Of a DNA stretch of 39,047 bases, positions 34,881 through 39,047 are shown in pieces. A program made the position numbers and the translations under genes. Numbering within the stretch: the first letter of the stretch is position 1; every line of letters begins with the position of its first letter. This stretch comes from an uncultured Gemmiger sp. (GTDB lineage: Bacteria; Bacillota; Clostridia; Oscillospirales; Ruminococcaceae). The stretch spans positions 1 to 39,047 of the forward strand of contig CALXAH010000031.1 in the NCBI GenBank assembly GCA_944386225.1, given 5' to 3'. Under the pieces are notes generated by a model. That model was given only the letters and a program-made list of their open reading frames with translations, made no database searches and was not told the DNA's origin.

Positions 34881-35831
34881 ATGGCAGTACCGGAACAGCG
34901 CGAGGGGTTCAAAACCTCGCTGATCGGCTTTAATAAGGCGGACGTGCTGGCCTGCATCGATGCGCTCAGCGCCCAGGCCCGCCAGCAGCAGGAACAGCTG
35001 CGTACCCAGGCGGAACAGACCCAGGCACAGCTGCAGGCCCGTCTGGACGCACTCCAGGCGGAAAAAGCCCAGCTGGAGCAGCAGGCGGTACAGATGCAGC
35101 AGGAGATCGGGGCTGAACGCCAGCGGGCGGACGCCGCCCAGCAGCGCGCCAACGATCTGGGCCAGAAGCTGGCCCGGGAGCAGTCCAACGCCGAGAATTT
35201 CCGCCGCCGCCTGTTCAACCGGGAAAAAGAAAACCGGGAACTGCGGGAGGCGAACGCCCGTCTGACCAGCGAAGCCCAGGCCACCGGCCGGGAACTGGAT
35301 CAGGCCCGCCGCACCGAGCAGGAGCAGCAGCTTCAGCTGGCGCAGCGGCAGCTGCAGATGGACAAGGAAGCCGCCGAAGCCCGTGCCCGTCTGGCGCAGG
35401 AACGGCAGGCCGAACAGCAGCTTATGACCCGCAGCGCCCAGGACATCTCCGATTCGGTGGCCCGCCTGCGGGACGAGCTGGCCCGTGTGGACGAGCAGAT
35501 CGCCCGCGCCCAGGCGCAGCTGACCCAGGCAACCGGCGCGATCTACGCCGCCCTGGGCGAAACCGATCAGCACCTGCAGCAGCTGGGGGCCCAGGCCCGC
35601 AGCTTCCCCAACCCGCCGCCGCAGCCGGTGGAATCCCCCGAACCGCCGGAAGTGTCCGTACCTGCGCCGGAACCTGCCCGGCCGGAACCCCCGGCGCCCG
35701 CCGCACCGGTGGCGCCGTCCAAACCGGAAGTGCATGCCGCTGCGCCGCTGCGCCGTCCCCGTCCTCAAGGCCGCCGCCGCACCCGCGCCGAGCAGCTGCT
35801 GGATGTGATCGACCGGTTCCTGGGCGTATAA
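34881..35831 (+). CDS. DivIVA/GpsB-like coiled-coil division protein
   Basis: A 316-residue protein. The N-terminal segment GFKTSLIGFNKADVLACIDAL matches the DivIVA-type membrane and curvature-sensing motif. It is followed by a long Gln/Glu/Ala-rich coiled coil (about residues 28-220). A Pro-rich linker (about 235-285) and an Arg-rich end (RRPRPQGRRRTRAEQLLDVI) complete it. GGGAGGTGA gives a strong start. It follows ftsZ in the same unit and ends in a terminator, so a role at the septum or pole is likely. The Pro/Arg tail is unlike typical DivIVA and may bind a partner. Confidence 0.8.
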   Translation: MAVPEQREGFKTSLIGFNKADVLACIDALSAQARQQQEQLRTQAEQTQAQLQARLDALQAEKAQLEQQAVQMQQEIGAERQRADAAQQRANDLGQKLAREQSNAENFRRRLFNREKENRELREANARLTSEAQATGRELDQARRTEQEQQLQLAQRQLQMDKEAAEARARLAQERQAEQQLMTRSAQDISDSVARLRDELARVDEQIARAQAQLTQATGAIYAALGETDQHLQQLGAQARSFPNPPPQPVESPEPPEVSVPAPEPARPEPPAPAAPVAPSKPEVHAAAPLRRPRPQGRRRTRAEQLLDVIDRFLGV

Positions 35832-35850
35832 CAGCTGAATATTCATACAG

Positions 35851-35888
35851 AAAAGCACCGGAGGACCCGTCGGTCCCCGGTGCTTTTT
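35851..35888 (+). terminator. Terminator after the ftsZ unit
   Basis: AAAAGCACCGG..GGACC (35851-35867) pairs with GGTCC..CCGGTGCTTTTT (35872-35888), with one bulged base, and ends in a T-run. Confidence 0.9.
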
Positions 35889-35928
35889 CATCCCCGCGGC
35901 GGCGGGTCAATTTCCCTGCCGCGGTTGT

Positions 35929-35957
35929 TTTACAAATCCCCGGTTTGGTGGTACAAT
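35929..35957 (+). promoter_or_regulatory. SigA promoter for ftsK
   Basis: TTTACA at 35929-35934, a 17-base spacer, and TGGTACAAT (extended -10, hexamer 35952-35957). A CCGCGG-flanked inverted repeat lies just upstream (about 35895-35924). The leader to the ftsK start is about 90 bases. Confidence 0.85.
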
Positions 35958-36054
35958 ATATAAGTCTATCTATGTGCATTTCTCCGGCCCGGTCTGTGCC
36001 GGAGTGGGGCGGATACCGCCCTTTGCCGATTGTTTTGAGGGAGTTACAGGGACT

Positions 36055-38676
36055 ATGGCACAAACAAAACGCAATACGACCACGGCCCGTTCGGGCACGG
36101 GAAAATCCGCGGCGGGTACCAAGCGCACCACCACCCGCAGCAAAAAGAAGCCGCCGGAACTGGATAAGAGCTGGAGCATCCTGCTGTTCGGCGTGGGGCT
36201 GCTGCTCTGCGCCATGGCGTTTGTTCCCGGCGAATCCGCCTGGAAAGCCGTCCGTACTGCCCTGTTCGGGGTGTTCGGGATGCCGTTCTATCTGCTGGGG
36301 CTGTTTCTGATCTACTGGGCGGTGCTGGTGGCGCTGGAACAGCCCATCCGTGCCCGCTGCCTGCGCGCACTGGCCTTTTTCATCATGCTCTGCGGCTGTC
36401 TGGTAGCCTTTTCGCCGGTGCAGCTGTTCGGGCTGGATCTCAAGGGCGTCATGGCGGCGCTGTTCCAGAACGGCCAGAACCTGTTCGGCGGCGGTGTGCT
36501 GGGCGGTCTTGTGGGCGGCAGCCTGCTGCTGCTCTGCGGCCCCATTGCGGCCCGTATTATTCTGATCATCCTGCTGCTGGCCAGCGTCATGCTGATCACC
36601 GGCGTGACCCCCGGCGATGCCTGGCAGTTCCTGGCCGACCTGTTTGGCGACTGGCAGGCCGATCATGAGGAACGCCAGGAGGAGCGGGAAGCCCGCCGCC
36701 AGGCCCGGGAAGAAGCCCGGGAGGAGGCCCGCCGCCGTCAGATGGAAGAACAGGCTGCGGAACCCCGTGTTCCCGCCCGGGTACGCCGCCGCTCGGTGGA
36801 CGTGGATCTGGGCCCCGATCCGATCAACGAAACCGCCGGCGAAGCGGTACGCCCCGAACCGGATGAACCGGTGGTGGGCCCGGGCGGTACCTTCGGGCAG
36901 TTCCCCGCCGCCGCCCCTGCCGAGCCGGAAGAGGTCTTTGAAACCACCATCACCCTGCCCGGTTCGGAGCCGGAGATGCCCGCCCCGCCGGACTTCTCCT
37001 TCCTGAATCCGGAAGAAACCGCCCAGCCGCAGCAGCCCGCCGAACCGGCGCCTGCCGCACAGCCCCAGGCCGCGCCCGCTTCCGGCGGCGAGCTGGATCA
37101 TCTGGTGCGCAAGGCCATGGCGGAACCCTCGCTCACCCCGGCCAAGGTCACCGGCGAACCCGGCGACCAGATGCGGATGGCCCCCGCTGTTGCCGGCGAG
37201 CCGGAAGCCTATCACTACCCGCCGCTGACCCTGTTCCAGGCCGCCCCCGCCGGGGAGGATACCGGCGTGGAGGACGAACTGCGCAAGAACGCCGAGGTTC
37301 TGGTGGGTACGCTGGAAAGCTTCGGCGTCAAGACCCGGGTGCTGGATATCTGCCGCGGCCCCTCGGTCACCCGGTATGAACTGCAGCCCCTGGCCGGTGT
37401 CAAGATCAGCCGTATCACCAGCCTGGCCGACGACATTGCCCTGAACCTGGCCACCGCCGGTGTCCGCATCGAGGCCCCGATCCCCGGCAAACCCGCCGTG
37501 GGCATCGAGGTGCCCAACCGGCACAGTTCGCCGGTGTTCATCCGCAGCATCTTTGAAACCCCGGTCTATACCAAGAGTGCCTCGCCGCTGACCCTGGCCC
37601 TGGGCAAGGACATCGCGGGCACACCCCAGGTGGCGGATCTGTGCAAGATGCCCCACCTGCTGATCGCCGGTTCCACCGGCAGCGGTAAGTCGGTCTGCGT
37701 CAACAGCATTATCATCAGTTTCCTGTACAAGTCCAGCCCCGAGGATGTGAAACTGATCCTCATCGACCCCAAGGTGGTGGAGCTGGCCGAGTACAACGGC
37801 ATCCCGCACCTGCTCATGCCGGTGGTCACCGAGCCCCGCAAGGCAGCAGGTGCACTGGGCAGCGCCGTGGCCGAGATGGAGCGCCGCTACCGCCTGTTTG
37901 CTGAGAACAACGTGCGCGATATCAAGAGCTACAACCGAATGGCCGCCGAAGCCGGCGACGTGGACAAGCTGCCCTATATCGCCATTATCATCGACGAGCT
38001 GGCCGACCTGATGATGGTGGCGGGCAAAGAGGTGGAGGACTACATCTGCCGCATTGCCCAGAAAGCCCGTGCCGCGGGCATGCACCTGATCGTGGCCACC
38101 CAGCGTCCCAGCGTGGACGTGATCACCGGCCTGATCAAGGCCAACATCCCCAGCCGCATCGCCTTTGCAGTATCCAGCCAGGTGGACAGCCGTACCATCC
38201 TGGACTCCGGCGGCGCGGAAAAGCTGCTGGGCATGGGCGATATGCTCTTCATGCCGGTGGGCGCCTCCAAGCCGGTGCGTATTCAGGGCACCTATGTAAA
38301 GGATGAAGAGATCGCCTCGGTGCTGGAGTTCATCAAGAAGGATAACAGTTCCCAGTACAACGAAGAGATGATTGCCGAGATGGAAAAGCGCGCCGTGCCC
38401 GAAAAAGGCGCGGAGAGCGGCGGCGACGAGGACGGCGGCCACGACCCGATGCTGCGCCAGGCCGCCGAGGTGGTCATCGACGCGGGCCTGGCATCCACCA
38501 GCCTGCTGCAGCGGCGGTGTAAGCTGGGCTATGCCCGTGCCGCCCGCATTATGGACGAGCTGGAGCAGCTGGGCATCATCGGCCCCTATCAGGGCGCCAA
38601 GCCCCGTGAGGTGCTGATGACCCGCCAGCAGCTGATCGAAATGACCATGAACAACCCGGAAAGCACCGAAGCCTGA
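36055..38676 (+). CDS. ftsK: DNA translocase FtsK/SpoIIIE
   Basis: An 873-residue septal DNA pump that clears chromosome from the division plane. The N-terminus has a basic Thr/Lys tail and about four membrane helices (about 43-185). A charged and Pro-rich linker (about 200-380) precedes the alpha/beta motor domains: Walker A GSTGSGKS with K545 and Walker [12 protein letters not shown] with D647. The C-terminal gamma winged helix ([20 protein letters not shown]) recognises chromosome orientation signals. The ATG at 36055 has GAGGGA upstream; an earlier in-frame start at 35974 lies within the leader and lacks a site. FtsK versus SpoIIIE naming is not decidable here. Confidence 0.95.
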   Translation: MAQTKRNTTTARSGTGKSAAGTKRTTTRSKKKPPELDKSWSILLFGVGLLLCAMAFVPGESAWKAVRTALFGVFGMPFYLLGLFLIYWAVLVALEQPIRARCLRALAFFIMLCGCLVAFSPVQLFGLDLKGVMAALFQNGQNLFGGGVLGGLVGGSLLLLCGPIAARIILIILLLASVMLITGVTPGDAWQFLADLFGDWQADHEERQEEREARRQAREEAREEARRRQMEEQAAEPRVPARVRRRSVDVDLGPDPINETAGEAVRPEPDEPVVGPGGTFGQFPAAAPAEPEEVFETTITLPGSEPEMPAPPDFSFLNPEETAQPQQPAEPAPAAQPQAAPASGGELDHLVRKAMAEPSLTPAKVTGEPGDQMRMAPAVAGEPEAYHYPPLTLFQAAPAGEDTGVEDELRKNAEVLVGTLESFGVKTRVLDICRGPSVTRYELQPLAGVKISRITSLADDIALNLATAGVRIEAPIPGKPAVGIEVPNRHSSPVFIRSIFETPVYTKSASPLTLALGKDIAGTPQVADLCKMPHLLIAGSTGSGKSVCVNSIIISFLYKSSPEDVKLILIDPKVVELAEYNGIPHLLMPVVTEPRKAAGALGSAVAEMERRYRLFAENNVRDIKSYNRMAAEAGDVDKLPYIAIIIDELADLMMVAGKEVEDYICRIAQKARAAGMHLIVATQRPSVDVITGLIKANIPSRIAFAVSSQVDSRTILDSGGAEKLLGMGDMLFMPVGASKPVRIQGTYVKDEEIASVLEFIKKDNSSQYNEEMIAEMEKRAVPEKGAESGGDEDGGHDPMLRQAAEVVIDAGLASTSLLQRRCKLGYARAARIMDELEQLGIIGPYQGAKPREVLMTRQQLIEMTMNNPESTEA

Positions 38677-38689
38677 CCGGGACTGTGCA

Positions 38690-38720
38690 CCGCGCCGACC
38701 CGCCCGCCGGGGCGGCGCGG
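38690..38720 (+). other. GC-rich hairpin between ftsK and the ygiQ-like gene
   Basis: CCGCGCCG (38690-38697) pairs with CGGCGCGG (38713-38720). There is no T-run after it, so termination is uncertain. Confidence 0.4.
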
Positions 38721-38754
38721 TATTGCCCTGTGAGGCACATAAGGAGCGATGTAT

Positions 38755-39047
38755 ATGTATACAGAATTTTTGCCCATCAGCCGCCAGGACATGGAGAGCC
38801 GGGGCTGGGACCAGGTGGACTATGTGCTGGTCACCGGCGACGCCTACGTGGACCATCCCAGCTTCGGCGCGGCCATCATCAGCCGGGTACTGGAAGCGGA
38901 AGGATTCCGGGTCGGCGTGCTTAGCCAGCCGGACTTCACCGCCTGCGAAAGCTTCAAGGAATTCGGCCGTCCCCGCTACGGCTTTTTCATCGGCGGCGGC
39001 AACGTGGACAGCATGGTGGCCCACTATTCGGTGGCCAAGGTGCGCCG
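38755..39047 (+). CDS. YgiQ-family radical SAM protein, N-terminal fragment
   Basis: The first 97 residues of a protein that runs off the window. [36 protein letters not shown] and VLSQPDF match the N-terminal domain of the YgiQ radical SAM family (E. coli: [27 protein letters not shown]). The radical-SAM cysteines lie further downstream, outside the window. The reaction of this family is not established. AAGGAG sits eight bases before the ATG at 38755. Confidence 0.9.
   Translation, partial: [97 protein letters not shown]

Noticed and set aside
35422-39024. Open frame of 1200 codons on the minus strand across ftsK
   Set aside because: It is antisense to an unambiguous ftsK gene and has the same His/Gly-rich shadow composition.

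Overview
The window looks like a chromosomal segment of a GC-rich Gram-positive gut Clostridia, most likely of the Oscillospiraceae/Ruminococcaceae (Faecalibacterium/Gemmiger/Subdoligranulum neighbourhood). The grounds are lipoprotein-type sugar-binding proteins, YesM/YesN-like two-component genes, SigA-type promoters, strong AGGAGG ribosome binding sites, some TTG/GTG starts, and a clostridial-style division cluster. The genus is inference; no rRNA or tRNA is present.

Left half (1-21750, all plus strand): a carbohydrate-uptake and intracellular beta-glucan degradation locus. It opens with the 3' end of a solute-binding protein gene and two ABC permeases. A separately promoted pair follows (a four-helix membrane protein and a membrane-anchored alpha/beta hydrolase). 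Then come two large GH94-superfamily glycoside phosphorylases and a GH30 enzyme. A second importer follows (binding protein and two permeases), then a third binding protein fused by overlap to a sensor kinase and an AraC-type response regulator, a GH3 beta-glucosidase and a YghZ-like aldo-keto reductase. None of the hydrolases or phosphorylases has a signal peptide and no importer ATPase is encoded. The cell probably imports short beta-glucans made by others, splits them with phosphate in the cytoplasm, and energises import with a shared MsmX-type ATPase encoded elsewhere. Three genes here are damaged: the first binding protein (two frame breaks), a permease (internal deletion of roughly 140-150 bp), and the response regulator (one extra G).

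Middle (21794-26941): a convergent terminator separates the sugar locus from a minus-strand operon of a D-aspartate-ligase-like ATP-grasp protein and an asparagine-synthase-family amidotransferase. Back-to-back promoters then serve a second asparagine-synthase paralogue on the plus strand.

Right half (26973-39047, plus strand): murE, a class B penicillin-binding protein with PASTA domains, ftsW, murA, ftsZ, a DivIVA-like coiled-coil gene, a terminator, then ftsK/spoIIIE and the start of a YgiQ-family radical SAM gene. The ATP-grasp and two amidotransferase genes sit directly against murE. The best reading is therefore that they tailor the peptidoglycan stem peptide or cross-bridge rather than make free asparagine. 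MurE itself has an altered amino-acid-selectivity motif (DNNR instead of DNPR), which makes this cell-wall block the most interesting part of the window.
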